DNA of 64,000 bases from Sciurus carolinensis (GCF_902686445.1 NC_062217.1:87477758-87541757), one strand, 5' to 3'. Shown: positions 24,130-36,763, counted from the first letter of the stretch. Made by a program: numbers and translations. The notes: a model not told the origin generated them from the letters alone.

Positions 24130-25430
24130 CAATCACTCTGCTGCAGTCTGTACCTGGGATTTCCCCCTTGAGTGCACTTTCTACACAGCAGCCAAAATGA
24201 TCTTTACACAACAAATCAAATCGTGCACTCCCTGCTTAAAAATTTTCAGTGACTTTCCATCTTGTTGAATTCCAAAATCATACCACAGCCTTCAAAGCTC
24301 CAGGTGATCTCACCTGTAGGCTTACTTCTCAACTTCTTTCCCTGCACTGGCCTCTTCCTCACCATGTTCCTGGATACCAAGGCATCTTTCGAGTGGTTTC
24401 GAGCACACCACCCACTGTCCTGCCTTTGGAATTTTTGCAATCATTTACCCCTGTGCCTGTAATGCTCATTGCTTCTCTTGGCATACTTGGTACTTTTTCT
24501 ACTTTTCAGGTGAGCACTGAAATGTTAGTGCATAACAGAAGTCTCTCCTAAGGACCCTTGTTTATTTTTCAAAGTAGCACACAAATTCCTTCTATTTCAG
24601 TTTGTAATTTTATGAAATTTTAAGTTCATATTTACATGCACCTCCCATATTTACTGATCTACTTCTGCTCTCTTCTGTTGCATTCATCATCAGAACTCCT
24701 CTTGGCCATGAACCAACTGCCTTAGTCTCACAATATTAGAGTTCTTGTCATTGTCCCTTGGGCACAGTAATGAAAAAGAATCATTCTTGACCTTCCACAA
24801 CTACTGAATTGTGTTGTTCTGTCTTACTTTTTTTCTTTTCTTATTAATTTTTTCACGGTATTCATTCAACTTCATATTCATTAAACACCGATAGGTCCTT
24901 AAGATGTATTCTTTAGTAAAACAGATGAATTCCTGCTTTTATGAAGGTTAATTTCAGAATGAAACAACACAGAGAAAAAATAATAAATGATTAATCCCAG
25001 TTTTTTTTAAGTACTTCAAAAATTCAGTTAAGCCCACCCAAGTCTTGAAAGGTGAGAAGGATATGGCAAATATTCCACTGAAATGGGGAGATACATAGTG
25101 TATTCAGATTAATGGGGATAGTAGTAGGGCTAAAACACAAAGTAAAATAGGTTGGAGAGAAATCTAGGGCTAGATCCTGGAGAAGAGGCTATCCCAAAGA
25201 AATAGAATGGATCACAGAAGCAAGAATAAAAGTTCATAAATATGCCCAGATTTGTATGTCTAAAAGATCACTTAGTTTTTATCTCTTCCTCTCTTTCTCT
25301 TTCTTTTTTTCTTTCTTACTTAGAGTCAATGCAATGAGAATTAAAGTACTTAAGTATTAGCACCTTGCTCAATGTCTGACACATGGCAGTCACTCAAAAT
25401 ATATTTGATTGATAAATGACTAAATGATGA
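24130..25430 (+). mobile_element. Ancient L2-like LINE material, discontinuous
   Basis: Three pieces follow the word order of L2 and related old LINE sequence. 24220-24470 has 'cactccctgcttaaaaattttcagtgactttcc' in pieces and 'cctgtaatgctcattgcttctc'. 24870-24965 has 'cattcaacttcatattcatta' and 'tgaattcctgcttttatgaagg'. 25350-25425 has 'tagcaccttgctcaatg' and 'ctgacacatggcagtcactcaa', the usual L2 tail. Identity is low and the intervening sequence is unclear. The reading frames across it are chance. Confidence 0.45.
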
Positions 25431-25499
25431 AAATTAATTCTCAACAAGACTACAGTTCCCTATGCGAAGGCCTTCAAGCAAGCACCTTCTAACAAGGAC

Positions 25500-27470
25500 A
25501 AACCAAATCCAAAATTATTAGAATAGTAACAAAGATTGAGCAGAAATAAATAGAGAATAAAATGTCAATACAAAAGATCAGTACAAAGAAGAGTTGCTTT
25601 TTTGAAAAGATAAACCAATTTGAAAAATCTTCAGCTAATCAAGGAAATAAGAAAAGGTAAACAATTACAATTACAGATAAAAAAGAGTATATTGCAACAG
25701 AGTCCACTGAAATTTATATGCTTAGTAGAGAATATTTTTAGAAGTTATCAGCCAATAAATTTGGAAGATATATGAGAAATGGACAGATTTCTGGACACAT
25801 CTGACCTGCTAAATTAAATTATGAGGACATAAAAACCTGAACAAACAATGGTAAATACTTTGATTGAATCTGTAACTTATTATTGACTTCACTGTTGAAT
25901 TTAATCTAACTTTTAGCAAAGAAATGATGCTGATTCTTTTGAAATTATTTAAAATAATTTAATTATTTTAATTTTACTTAAATTATTTAAAATAATTTAA
26001 ATAGAGGAAATCCTCCCAAATTCATTCTAGAAGTACAGCATTATCCTGATATCAATACCAGGCAAGGAAACACATGCAAAAAGAAAATCATTGACCAATA
26101 TCCTTTTTGAAAATACATGAAAGCATTCTCATTGAAATTCCAGCAAATCAAATACAAAAGCACATCAAAAAGATGATTGACCATGATGCGGGTGGATTTA
26201 TGCCAGGGATGCAAGGATGGTTCAACATACATATATTAGTAAATGTAATATGTCACACCAACAGACTGAAGGTTAAAAAGGACATGATCATCTCGATCCC
26301 AAGAAAGAGTTCAATAAAATTCAACACTCATTTATGATAGAAGTCCTGAACAAATTAGGTTTAGGTGGATTGTATCTCAATAAAGTCTGTGTGTGAAAAA
26401 CCTACAGCCAACATCATACTAAATGGGAAAAAGCACAAAGCTTTCCCTGCAAGAACTAAGACAAGGATGCACATTTTTACTGCTCTTACCTAACATAGTG
26501 CTGAAAGATTTAACCAGAACAAATAGGTAAGATAAAGAAATAAAAGGCATAAAAATAGAAAGGTAGGAAGAAAATTATCTTGGTTTGCAGATGATATGAT
26601 TTTCTATATAGAAATACCTAATGAAACCCCCAAAAGCTATTATAACTGATAAGTTTTGTAAAGTTGGGATTTAAAATCATGCAAAAATCAGTAGTACTTT
26701 GAAAAATAATAAATGTTTTTATACTTCAGTAGCAGATTGCTAAGGAAAAAAATTGGGAAAGCAATCCCATTCATAACTGTGAAAAAAATACCTAGGAATA
26801 AATTTACTCAAACAAGTGAAAGAATTCTAAAATAAAATGATAAAAACCGATTAAAGAATTTGAAGACACAAAAAATGAAAAGACCTTCCATGTTCATTAA
26901 TTAGAATAATTAATAGTGTTAAAGTGTTCATACAACTTCAAATGATTTACAGTTTCATGAAATGCCAGATGAGGTTACTCACAGAACTAATTAAAAATAT
27001 CCTAAAGATTCTTATGGAAACACAGAAGACCCTGACTAGCCAAAAGAATCTTGCACAAAAAGAACAAAACTGGATGCCTCATAATACCTGATTAGAAGAC
27101 ACAGTACCCCAAATAGAATGGCACTGGCATAAAAACAGATACATAACTTGACAGAACAGAATTGAGGTTAGAGAAATAAATCCATGCACTTTCAACTGAA
27201 TCTTAACAAAGGTACCAAAAATGTATATTAAAGAAAGAACAGTCTCTTGAATATATGGTGCTGGGAAAACTGGATGGCCACATACAAAGGACTGAAACTT
27301 GACTCTATTTCTTACCTGTAAAAAAATCAATTCAAAATAATCAAAGACCTAAACATAAGACCTAAACTCATGAAACTCCTAGAAGTAATCATAGGCCACT
27401 TGAAGGCATCAGTATAGACAATGAGTTTTTGGATACTAAATACAAAGCACAGGAAATAAAAGTGGACAAT
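25500..27470 (+). mobile_element. Older L1 ORF2 fragment, sense
   Basis: Diverged L1 ORF2 sequence runs from the end of the endonuclease/linker (25500) through the reverse transcriptase to the C-terminal region. Near 26107-26337 the frame reads [24 protein letters not shown], the fingers region. A FADD-equivalent lies near 26589-26602 ('tttgcagatgatatg'). In place of the TGA seen in copies 2 and 4 it has a lysine codon (near 26551). There is no 3'UTR or poly-A tail, and stops are frequent. It is older than every other long L1 in the window. Confidence 0.88.
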
Positions 27471-27853
27471 ATTATTAATAAAAATAAAAATATATTTTAA
27501 AAATATTATAATTCTTGACTATAGGGAATTTAAAAAAATTGGTGGGTTTAACTTTCCTCCTTTTGATTTGAAATAAATTGTATGGGACATAGTCAGTTCT
27601 CACTGTGTATTTGGTCAATTGTTTTTACTTTTATGTTCCTTCCGTAACCCAGAAGTGACTCCCACTCTATGTATTGCATCCTATTCTTGCTGCTCCTGAA
27701 ACTTGGGGATTAAAATTTGTAGGAGAACTTCCCACAAAGAAGAGAATTTGATCCTTGATCTCTGACAGTCACAAAAATGCACTGATAAATAAATTTTAGG
27801 TTGCCTTACAAAGCAGAAAGAGAAAAGAGAAGAATAAGTACTGAATCCATCCT

Positions 27854-27925
27854 ATGCCTTTTGCTTACTTTTGACCTAATGTCCATTTGCTGTAGTCTTT
27901 CCAATTTGCACATTTGTTTAAATGT
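27854..27925 (+). repeat. 72-bp direct repeat, copy 1
   Basis: It matches 28927-28998 at 69 of 72 positions with no gap and starts with ATGCCTTTTGCTTACTTTTG. The three differences are transitions. The sequence around each copy is unrelated to that around the other. Confidence 0.9.
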
Positions 27926-28059
27926 GTATGCTCAAAATGTGATAGGTGGATAAAAATTGGCATTCTTGTCATTTGAAGTCCTATCAATGTTTTCTTCCGT
28001 TCAGTTAGCATGTATTCTGTGGTTTTAAGGCATACCATGGTTTTGGCCATTTTGCTATA

Positions 28060-28926
28060 AAACTTAAGTTTGGGCTTCCAAGCTACACATAATCATTTTA
28101 TTAGTGGTAATGTTTAGTTATAATATATTGAGAGAATATTTTTGTCAGAGTCCTTGGTGTGAGACTCACATCATGAACCATTCAAACCCTTTCATACTTA
28201 AAGATCTTGATGGCTTTGCTCCACATAGTAAGATCTTTAAGCAAAGACAACAATTAAATGAATGTTTAAAAAGTCATTTTTGTCTTCCATATTTGTTTCC
28301 TATTTTTATATATCTTTTGATTTTTTTCTCTGTTCCTCTTTCCCAAAACTTCTTTTATTTTCATTTTATTACTGTTTGCTTATCACCAAAAGGGTTTATA
28401 ATAGAGTTGTTTTATAGTAGGTAATTTTTATTGAATAAAGTGACACCTGATCTTTTCAAAGTACTTTAGCTATCTGGGATTGTGATGGTTGTGCAGTAAT
28501 AATATATATGGAGGAACAGAAAATTATTTTAATATTTGACCTCTACCAAAACAATGGAAACATTAAGTTTTTTATTTTAGAGATTACCTTGGGTTGGCAC
28601 AACATCTTCATTCATATCACTTGATCTTAATCTCTACATGGTCACTAGATATCTTTTCTTTTTACTGTGAATCATTCCTTTTGTATGGACTGACTTTCCT
28701 CTAGTTTAGGGTTGTTGAATGAGTCAGTCATTTGCCATACACTCTGTGCACCCGATCATTCTTATAGCCACGTAGGCTAGTAGGGACAGAGAATTACAAA
28801 TTCTCAGTGGTATATTAAAAGAAAGGATTTTCCATTATAACTTTTCACACATTTCTCTTCTTTAAGGAAATTAGTTTCACCTCCTGACTAAATTGGAACA
28901 AAATGAGTGACACTACCTACTTATTA
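28060..28926. other. AT-rich intergenic DNA between the two 72-bp repeats
   Basis: No gene or recognised element. Confidence 0.45.
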
Positions 28927-28998
28927 ATGCCTTTTGCTTACTTTTGACTTAATGTCCATTTGCTGTAATCTTTCCAATTTGCACATTTGCTTAAATGT
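28927..28998 (+). repeat. 72-bp direct repeat, copy 2
   Basis: Second copy of 27854-27925, offset by 1073 bases in the same orientation, with three transitions between the copies. Confidence 0.9.
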
Positions 28999-30667
28999 CA
29001 TTTTTCTCTACCAAGAGTCAATTTGTTGCTAAAATAGAAGCTTAATAAATTCTCTTGTCTTACCTCAATCATTCTCTGCAAAGTTGGAGTAGTGTTTTTC
29101 TGATTGCTTCTCTTGATCATTACTGCCTCAGGCTTACTTTCTGATGTGCTGGATGTCAATGGACCACATACATAGAATAGTTTAGGCCCTTCGAAGCTTA
29201 TGTGGGATACTCATGGTGAAAGTTTCACAGGCTTGCTGCTAAACTAGAAAACATAACAACAATAACAACAACCAAAAAAAAAAAAAACAGGTAAATTTAA
29301 CTGGTTACATCTGCAATTTCAAAACAAATATGCTGCTACTTAATATTGGTTTATTATAGTTTTAAATTAAATTAATGGTGCTTCTGCACCATTGGATCAG
29401 AGGTTCTTAACCCCATAGGAAAAATATTCACCTTAGGATTATGTTTAAGAATTCCAGTCCTGTTGCAGTTTAATGCTCAGTGAGAATAAATCATCCAAAA
29501 AGTTAAATCAGAACAAAAGAAGAATGTCTATAATTGAAGTGAAATTTTATATTTATATGAACAGAATGCATTTGCTAGAGTTGCAGGACAATTTGTTCCT
29601 TGCTTTGAAAAGAGAATAAACCAATGCATATGTGCTTGTGTCTATAAATTCATGTTACATTTTTGTCTAGATATTCATTTCCATTCAGATCTTTTCCTGC
29701 TAGTTTCAAAAATCACACCTTTTAATTGCAGATAACATGACTGAACACAAGGAGGTCCTAGGGATTACTCTGGAAAATTTACTGATTAGACATATTAAAT
29801 AAGACAATGTAAGTAAGTATAAGTATTTACAGTAAAACAGTTTTGTTCCAATTTATGGACTTCTTACACCTACTCTGTCTCTTTTCACAAAGTAATAATG
29901 CAGGTCATAAACTATAGGTTGAAAAGGGAAAAAAATAAACAAAGTAAGGGAAAAAAATAAACCAAGTAAGGATAATATCTTGGTTCCATTTTTGTCAAAA
30001 CAGCAATAAACTGGAAAAATATATGCAAGTAAGGTGTTATTTGGAGTTCATTTATAAAGGCTACAGTCTCTGGCCGAATGTTCATTACCTTTGTCCTTGT
30101 TGCCTAGTTACAGATTTATAATTTTTGTCTCTCTGGATAGTGATGTCTCTAATGGAGAAAACAGTGACTGATGCCTGATGAAAACATTTTAACTTTCTAT
30201 TCAGAAATATTAACATTTGCTGTATATGGCTGGTGTTGCTGATTATAATGATCAGAAAAATGGTCTTAGAAAAAAAATCAGTGAGATACAGTCTCAAAGG
30301 TGGTCTGAGATGGTCTGTGTTTTTTTCTCTTAGCAAAGTGCACTGTTAAAAAGTATTTCTTTTATAAATAGAATTTGTCTTTAAAAAAATTATTGAGCTA
30401 GACAAATAATTCTCCTCAAAGGTACCACAGATATGTGAGGTGTGGGAATTATGTTCTTGAAAGATTCTGTTCCCTATCTAATCTTAATCGTAGGTGGAAG
30501 TGGCAGAGTGAAGGTCAAATTTTACACTCCGGCACTTGAAGGATTTGCAAAAGAACCTCAGCAGTTACTGTGTTAGAGAACGCAGCAGGTAAGGACTGAG
30601 TGTTGATAGTAGGGGCTGCAGTCACTATTTTTTTCAGTAACCGTTGGGCTATATTTATGCATTTGGT
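28999..30667. other. AT-rich intergenic DNA with a small tandem repeat
   Basis: The only structure seen is a 22-bp unit repeated twice with one difference at 29925-29946 and 29947-29968, and an A-rich stretch at about 29246-29288. Confidence 0.5.
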
Positions 30668-30681
30668 ATTAATTCATTTTT
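30668..30681. repeat. Target-site duplication, left copy, of truncated L1
   Basis: ATTAATTCATTTTT is repeated exactly at 32443-32456, bracketing the L1 between them. Confidence 0.88.
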
Positions 30682-32442
30682 TTAAAATTTATTTTTATTG
30701 TAAACAAATGGGATACATGTTGTTTCTGTTTGTACATGGAGTAACAGCATACCATTTGCGTAATCATACATTCACATAGGGTAATGAGGTTTGATTCATT
30801 CTGTTATTTTTTCCTTCCCCCCTACCCCGCCCCAACCCTCTTTTCCCTCTATACAGTCCGTCCTTCCTCCATTCTTATCCCCTTCCCACCCCCCATTATG
30901 TGTCATCATCTGCTTATCAGTGAGATCATTCATCTTTTGGATTTTTGAGATTGGCTTATCTCACTTAGCATGATATTCTCCAATTTCATCCATTTGCCTG
31001 CAAATGCCATAATTTTATCATTCTTTATGGCTGAGTAATATTCCATTGTATATATATATACACATATATATATACACATATATACCACAGTTTCTTTATC
31101 CATTCATAATTGAAGGACATCTAGGTTGGTTCCACAGTCTGGCTATTGTGAACTGAGCAGCTATGAACATTGATGTGGCTGTATCTCTGTAATATGCTGA
31201 TTTTAAGTCCTTTGGGTATGGGCCAAGGAGTGGGATAGCTGGGTCAAATGGTGGGTTCATTCCAAGTTTTCTAAGGAATCTCCATATTGCTTTCCAGAGT
31301 GGCTGCACTAATTTGCAATCCCATCAGCAATGTATGAGTGTACCTTTTCCCCCACATCCTCTCCAACACCTATTGTTGCTTGTATTCTTGATAATTGCCA
31401 TTCTAATTGGGGTGAGATGGAATCTTAGGGTAGTTTTGATTTGCATTCTCTCATTACTAGAGATTGTGAACATTTTTTCATATGTTTGTTGATTGCTTGT
31501 AGATCTTCTTCTGTGAAGTGTCTGTTCATATCCTTAGCCCATGTGTTGATTGAGTTATTTGTATTCTTGGTGTAGAGTTTTTTGAGTTCTTCATATATTC
31601 TGGAAATTCGTGCTCTATCTGAAGTATGAGTGGCAAAGATATTCTGCCACTCTGTAGGTTCTCTCTTCGCATTGCTGATAGTTTCCTTTGCTGAGAGAAA
31701 GCTTTTTAGTTTGAATCTATCCCAGTTATTGATTCTTGCTTTTATTTCTTGTGCTATGGGCGTCCTGTTAAGGAAGTCTGATCCTAAGCCAACAAGTTGA
31801 AGATTTGGACCTACTTTTTCTTCTATAAGATGCAGGATCTCTGGTCTGATTTCAAGGTCCTTGATCCATTTTGAGTTGAGTTTTGTGCAGGGTGAGAGAT
31901 AGGGGTGTAATTTCATTCTGTTGCATATGGATTTCCAGTTTTCCCAGCACCATTTGTTGAAGAGGCTATCTTTTCTCCATTGCATATTTTTGGCCCCTTT
32001 GTCTAGTATGAGAAAATTGTATTTATTTGGGTTTGTGTCCATGTCCTCTATTCTGTACCATTGATCTACCTGTCTATTTTGGTGCCAATACCATACCCTT
32101 TTTGTTACTATTGCTTTGTAGTATAGTTGAAGTTCTGGTATTGCGATACCCCCTGTTTAATTCTTCCTGTTAAGGATTGCTTTAGCTATTCTGGGTTTCT
32201 TATTCTTCCAGATGAATTTCATGTTTGCTTGCTCTATTTCTGTAAGGTACATCATTGGGATTTTAATTGGAATTGCATTGAATCTGTATAGCACTTTTGG
32301 TAGTATGGCCATTTTGACAATATTAATTCTGCCTATCCAAGAAAATGGGAGATCTTTCCATCTTCTAAGGTCTTCCTCAATTTCTTTCTTCAATGTTTTG
32401 TAGTTTTCATTGTAGAGATCTTTTACATCTGTGGTTAGGGGG
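30682..32442 (-). mobile_element. 5'-truncated L1, antisense
   Basis: A 1.76-kb insertion flanked by an exact 14-bp duplication. It contains the younger-type 3'UTR (without the TTAGGG-like run: 'ccccttcccaccccccatta' at about 30880-30899) and the ORF2 C-terminal third. Readable stretches are at 32393-32157 ([22 protein letters not shown]), 32042-31425 ([37 protein letters not shown]) and 31308-31096 ([16 protein letters not shown]). Several frameshifts separate them. A TA/CA-rich microsatellite has grown inside it at about 31050-31086. Confidence 0.94.
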
Positions 32443-32456
32443 ATTAATTCATTTTT
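32443..32456. repeat. Target-site duplication, right copy, of truncated L1
   Basis: ATTAATTCATTTTT, identical to 30668-30681. Confidence 0.88.
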
Positions 32457-32804
32457 GGAAAAAAATCTAAACTGTAGAAATTAAAAACAAACGAATCAAA
32501 GAAGGGTCCTTAGCAGACTTACACCAAGAATCACCTGCTGAACAAGTAAATACAGTTATAAATGTTACATTGAGCTGAATGAAGTATTCAAATTAAAATC
32601 ATGATCCCTTAGTTGAATACTGATGCTGATCAAAAAGATGGCAGGATTATCGTACTCTGAAAAGTCCTCTGGGCATGAGTGTTTTCAAGTTCTCAGTATC
32701 ATTCTAAAGCTAATTAATATTTTTTACCTCTGGATAAACTTCATTTTGGGGAAGGTAGAGTCAGGAATTTGATGAAAATTGAGAGGCAATCTGTAGATCA
32801 ATAT

Positions 32805-32960
32805 TTCTCAAAATGCAGTAAGACCAGCAATATCAACTTAAAGCAAACTTGTAAGCTGCAGTTTCTTTGGTCAAAATTTCTGAGAGTTGAGTCCCAGAAA
32901 TCCTGTACTATTTTAATAAAAAATCCAGGCAATACTGCATTTTAAACTTTGAGAACCTGT
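32805..32960 (+). mobile_element. MER20-like hAT DNA transposon relic
   Basis: Word order fits MER20: 'tttctcaaaatgcagtaagaccagcaatatcaa' in pieces, 'ctgagagttgagtcccagaaatcctg', 'ttttaataaaaaatccagg' and the terminal 'aaactttgagaacctg', which is the inverted counterpart of the start. It is strongly diverged. Confidence 0.55.
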
Positions 32961-32962
32961 AC

Positions 32963-33335
32963 TCTAGTAGAAGGTTTCTCAACCTCAGTACTATTGATAT
33001 TTTGGATCACATAAATTTCCAGGGTCTTGATGACTACACTGTTATTGTAGGAAATTTATCAATAACCCTGGTTTCTATACTCCAAACACCAGTCAGACCC
33101 ATCCCAGTATAACAACTGAAAATTCTCCAGACATTGCCAAATTACTCTTAAAAAAATTTTTTTTTGTAGTTTTAGATGGACAGCATGCCTTTATTTTATT
33201 TGTTTATTTTTATGTGGTGCTAAGGACTGAACTCAGTGCCTCACACATGCCAGGAAAGTACTCTGCTACTGAACAACAGCCCCATTGCCATCAAATTACT
33301 CTAGAGGGGAAAAAATTGCCCTTTGCATTCAGGAT
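32963..33335 (+). mobile_element. MER5A-like hAT element interrupted by a SINE
   Basis: It opens with AAGGTTTCTCAACCTCAGTA and continues 'ctattgatattttgga', 'actgttattgtaggaaattt', 'ccctggtttctata' and 'ctccagacattgccaaatta'. The element then breaks at 33149, where a SINE sits, and resumes with the duplicated 'caaattactct' and 'aaaattgccct'. The order is that of the reverse complement of MER5A as usually written. It is ancient and diverged. Confidence 0.6.
33149..33282 (-). mobile_element. ID-related SINE inside MER5A, antisense
   Basis: Poly-T on the left is the antisense tail. The body reads on the minus strand as an ID element ('cagtagcagagtactttcctggcatgtg', 'gcactgagttcagtcc' in pieces) followed by an A/T-rich extension. 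Flanks repeat as CATTGCC-AAATTACTCT (33132-33148) and the same with three extra bases (33283-33302), a target-site duplication with a small indel. It dates the insertion as later than the MER5A copy. Confidence 0.75.
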
Positions 33336-35000
33336 CATAAACTTATTTGGAATCTGTTAAAATGAAGACTTCTGTGCCCATACTGTACAGAGTTAAACTT
33401 AGCATAAACACAAAGCCACTGTAATTTGTGTCAAAATTTGTCAAAAATATCCTAGAGATTACAAATTCTTTGAGGACAGGGACCAGACCAGATAATGGTC
33501 CCTAAGTGATATTTGGACAAACAGCACCTTTAGTTAATGATTCTTAAACTTTAAAGTCAGGTTTTTAGATCTCTATTTGTGGGTGATCCCAGTGAGTGAC
33601 CATGTGTGAGTGACTACTCTGAGTCAGTAGTTTTATATCTTGTGTGGACATGCAGATTCCCTGGGGAAGTGGTAAAACTACTGATGCTCAGACTATGCCT
33701 CAGAACCTCTGCATGAGACTCTGGCATTAGATAAAATCTATTCTCAAATTTTGTCAAATATTGGGGTCGCTGACAATCATGGAAACTACTGAGGCCTGGC
33801 TCCTATCTTTGTTTTGATGTGTGGGTGTAAAGTTCTCTCAGGAGACTTTAATGTATAGCAGAGTCTGAGCACCACTGCACTGGAATGTTCTCAGAGGCTT
33901 TTCACATGTTCCTGGTCTGCAGCAAGGGTTGCAGGACTGTCATGAGCTGATTCCAATTCTAAACTGAAGTGGATAGATTAAGTTGCTGTTTCTAATTGCC
34001 AAAGTTCAGTGAAGGATCTCATTGAATTGATTCCTATGAATTGCTTGCAGCTAAAGGTGCCTGGGAATCAGTTTGGAAACCAAATAGGGATGTCTCCATT
34101 TTAACACTTTTTTTGACAGAAGTTTTTGATAATAATACAGAATCTGGAATTCCTTAGGAAAGAGTATCCATAATATATTGAAGAGCCAGTAGTAAAGTCT
34201 TCAAAGTATCTATGACTAGATGACTAGATAACTGCCTAGTTGTTCAAGTCACATCCTATATGATGACATGAGAATGGGAATGATTACTAGGCCCCAGTTT
34301 CTTTTAAAGATTCTCAAGTGACTCAATATGTAGCACCTTGCAAAACACTGTAGTGGGTTTTTAGCACTATTAGCTTTTCACAATTTATCAAAAATTTCCT
34401 AGAGGTTACAAAGTCTTGGAGGGAAGGACCTTCCTGTGAGTTCTTATAGATTCCATATATTTTTAAAATGCAAAAAAAAAAAGTGTCTTATGCCCTTTGA
34501 GCACAAACTTTCTAATGGATTTATTAACTCAACTAGGTAATTGAGGTAATCCTCTTATCCTTAATTATCTCATTTGCTTTTATTAAACTCAGGAAAGCAA
34601 TAAAGCCCCAAGACTGATACATTTCTTCAGAGAAAAGGAAAAAGGAATATTTATTTGTCTACATATATATGCACTTTCCACACTTCAATATGCATTGCTT
34701 GTGGTATACATATATATACACAAATGTACACTTATATCTGCTGGATTGAGTATATATTTTCATACTATACTGTGTTAAGAATTATGGGAGTAACAAGAAG
34801 GAATAATAAAATGGTCTGCTCTAAACAAGTTAATAATCCATACCATCTGGATGGAAACCACATTTTTTTTCAATGAGAACATCCTATAATTCCATTATGT
34901 CTTCCTAAAGTATTATTGACACAAAGTACAAGCCTTCTAAAGTTTAAGCAAAGCACTATTTAAAAGATTTTTAGAAATCATGTAATAAATCATTAGCTGA
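33336..35000. other. AT-rich intergenic DNA
   Basis: No gene. A stretch near 33625-33885 ends with 'gcagagtctgagcaccactg', resembling a MER5-type end, but the rest is too diverged to call. A short TA/CA-rich run lies near 34661-34720. Confidence 0.45.
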
Positions 35001-35089
35001 GGCTGGGGATATAGTTCAGTTGGTAGAGTGCTCGCCTTGTGAGCACAAGGTCCTGAGCTCAATTCCCAGCAACACACACACACACACAT

Positions 35090-35122
<33 letters not shown>
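35001..35122 (+). mobile_element. ID SINE with a (CA)n tail
   Basis: The 70-base body starts GGCTGGGGATATAGTTCAGT and has the tRNA-like A box 'tagttcagttggtagag' and a weaker B box ('gagctcaattccc'). Instead of a plain A tail it runs into about 52 bases of mostly CA repeats (35071-35122) with one TG interruption. ID elements come from a tRNA-Ala-like BC1-type source and are transcribed by RNA polymerase III when active. This one is among the best-preserved SINEs here. Confidence 0.9.
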
Positions 35123-35124
<2 letters not shown>

Positions 35125-36415
35125 GTCATTAATCTATGAACTTGTGCAAAATTGTGATGGAAATATTTTCTTAAATCTTTTTTCTAGTATTTTATTTTTT
35201 AACAATTGTTCCAAAAATAAAAGCTGTGCAGTGTTTGTGTTAATTTTTACATTTGTAATTTTTCTCCAATTAGGCATTTAAAGAGGATCTCCATTCTCCC
35301 ATCCACAGAAGCCTTGTGGTCCCTGAGGAATGACAGTTCTAGGACCCTGGTGAGAGGGATTGACTGGGAGTTCTAATCTTAGGGATATTATCTCAAGTAA
35401 ACTAAATCTGAAAACTTTCTCTGCAGCTAATTTATAATTTCCCTCCCCATATTTGTAGTAATAACTAAGACTCATTTTGTAGTCACAATGTAAACATTTT
35501 CTCATTTTTTTAAGTTTTGGTGAAAAATAATTATACTGAATAGTGGATTACATTGTGCATATTTATACATGCATATACTACAATTGATCAATTTTAAACC
35601 CCAGTTTCTCCCCTCCCCCATCCTCTTCCTCTACTCTTTTAGTTTTCATTAATTGTTTTCTGAAAAAGAACTTTGATCTTTGCCGGAGTGATACTTTTGT
35701 GAGATCTACTCTTTTCTCTCAGTCATAAATCAAATGTAGACTGAAAGGTTATCTGTATATTGGACAAGAAGTAAATTGTGTAGTGCCTGAACTCACAGCA
35801 ATGTAATTATGAAATGGAGCCCTCTCCTCCTAACTCCAGTGAATTTTCCAGCATAAGCATTCTATTTCGTGGGATTTGTTGGTTTGCTGTTGCTTCCTGT
35901 CTGGTTTCTTTGGACATGTTATAGCAGTAAGAGTTCAAAGTCTCAAATTCTGCCGAACTGAGATTTCTGTCAGATCTTTTATAAAGTTCCCTGCTTGTAA
36001 ATAAATAGCTTGAATTCAGTAGATTTTTATTGTTTGTTTTAAACAAATGAAATCCCCTTTCAAGAAAAATTTCACAAAGAGGTTTATTGTATGAAATGTT
36101 TCAAAACAGCACAGATTTGACTGAGCAGGGTGAACTTCCCCCAGCCTTCCTGATGCAGTTTCTCCTGCCCTGAGGGACCTTCCAGGACACCTAGTTTTAG
36201 ATGAACACAACTGGAAGCATACCAAACTAGATTTTTCTCTAACTACCTTCAGCAGCATTAACATTTGTTACTTAAAGTGAGTGACTGCAGGATGAGGTGA
36301 TAAAGGAATACCAACTGAAAATTTAAGTAGATACAATTGAGGAGTATACATGTAGAGAAACATCCATCACACATAGAGATTTCAATGCAGATCTCATGTA
36401 AAGATATGAGTTTTT
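35123..36415. other. AT-rich intergenic DNA
   Basis: No gene. A stretch at about 35520-35630 ('ttatactgaatagtggatta', 'tttatacatgcatatac', then a C-rich run) may be an old L1 3'UTR relic; this is weak. Confidence 0.4.
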
Positions 36416-36490
36416 AAATTTTTTTATTTTTTATTTTTTACAGACTGCATTTTGATTCATTGTACACAAATGGAGTACATCATTTCATGG
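36416..36490 (-). mobile_element. Very short old L1 3' end, antisense
   Basis: About 75 bases match the older L1 3' end also seen at 12600 and 45700 (TTTTTACAGACTGCATTTTG then 'attgtacacaaatgg'). The copy is almost entirely 5'-truncated. Confidence 0.8.
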
Positions 36491-36560
36491 AGTGCTGCTA
36501 CATCCTTTGAAGAAGAGGTATTCAGTTTTACTCTGAAGGTAGGTTGTTGGTTGGTTGGTT

Positions 36561-36763
36561 TTTGGTACCAGGATTGAACCCAGAGGCACTTAACCACTGA
36601 GCCCCATCCTTAGTCCTTTTTGTTTTTTATTAATTTTGAGACAGGGTCTTGCTATGTTGCTGAGGACCTTGCTAATGTACTGAGGCTGGCTTTGAACTTA
36701 CAATCCTCCTGCTTCAGCTTCCCAAGCTACTGGGATTACAGGCATGCATTACTGTACTCAGCT
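36561..36763 (-). mobile_element. B1-dID SINE, antisense
   Basis: On the minus strand: B1-like 'gcatgcctgtaatcccagtag', 'ctgaagcaggaggatt', then the ID-like part 'ggctcagtggttaagtgcc' and 'tctgggttcaatcctggtacc'. The full composite is present and moderately diverged. Confidence 0.88.

Noticed and set aside
29925..29968. 22-bp tandem pair as a satellite
   Set aside because: Only two units in A-rich DNA; replication slippage explains it.
30085..30336. Small antisense frame as a coding exon
   Set aside because: AT-rich composition and no conserved motif that I can see; no splice sites in phase.
35071..35122. CRISPR-like or regulatory array
   Set aside because: It is a dinucleotide CA tail of a SINE in a mammalian sequence, with no spacer structure.
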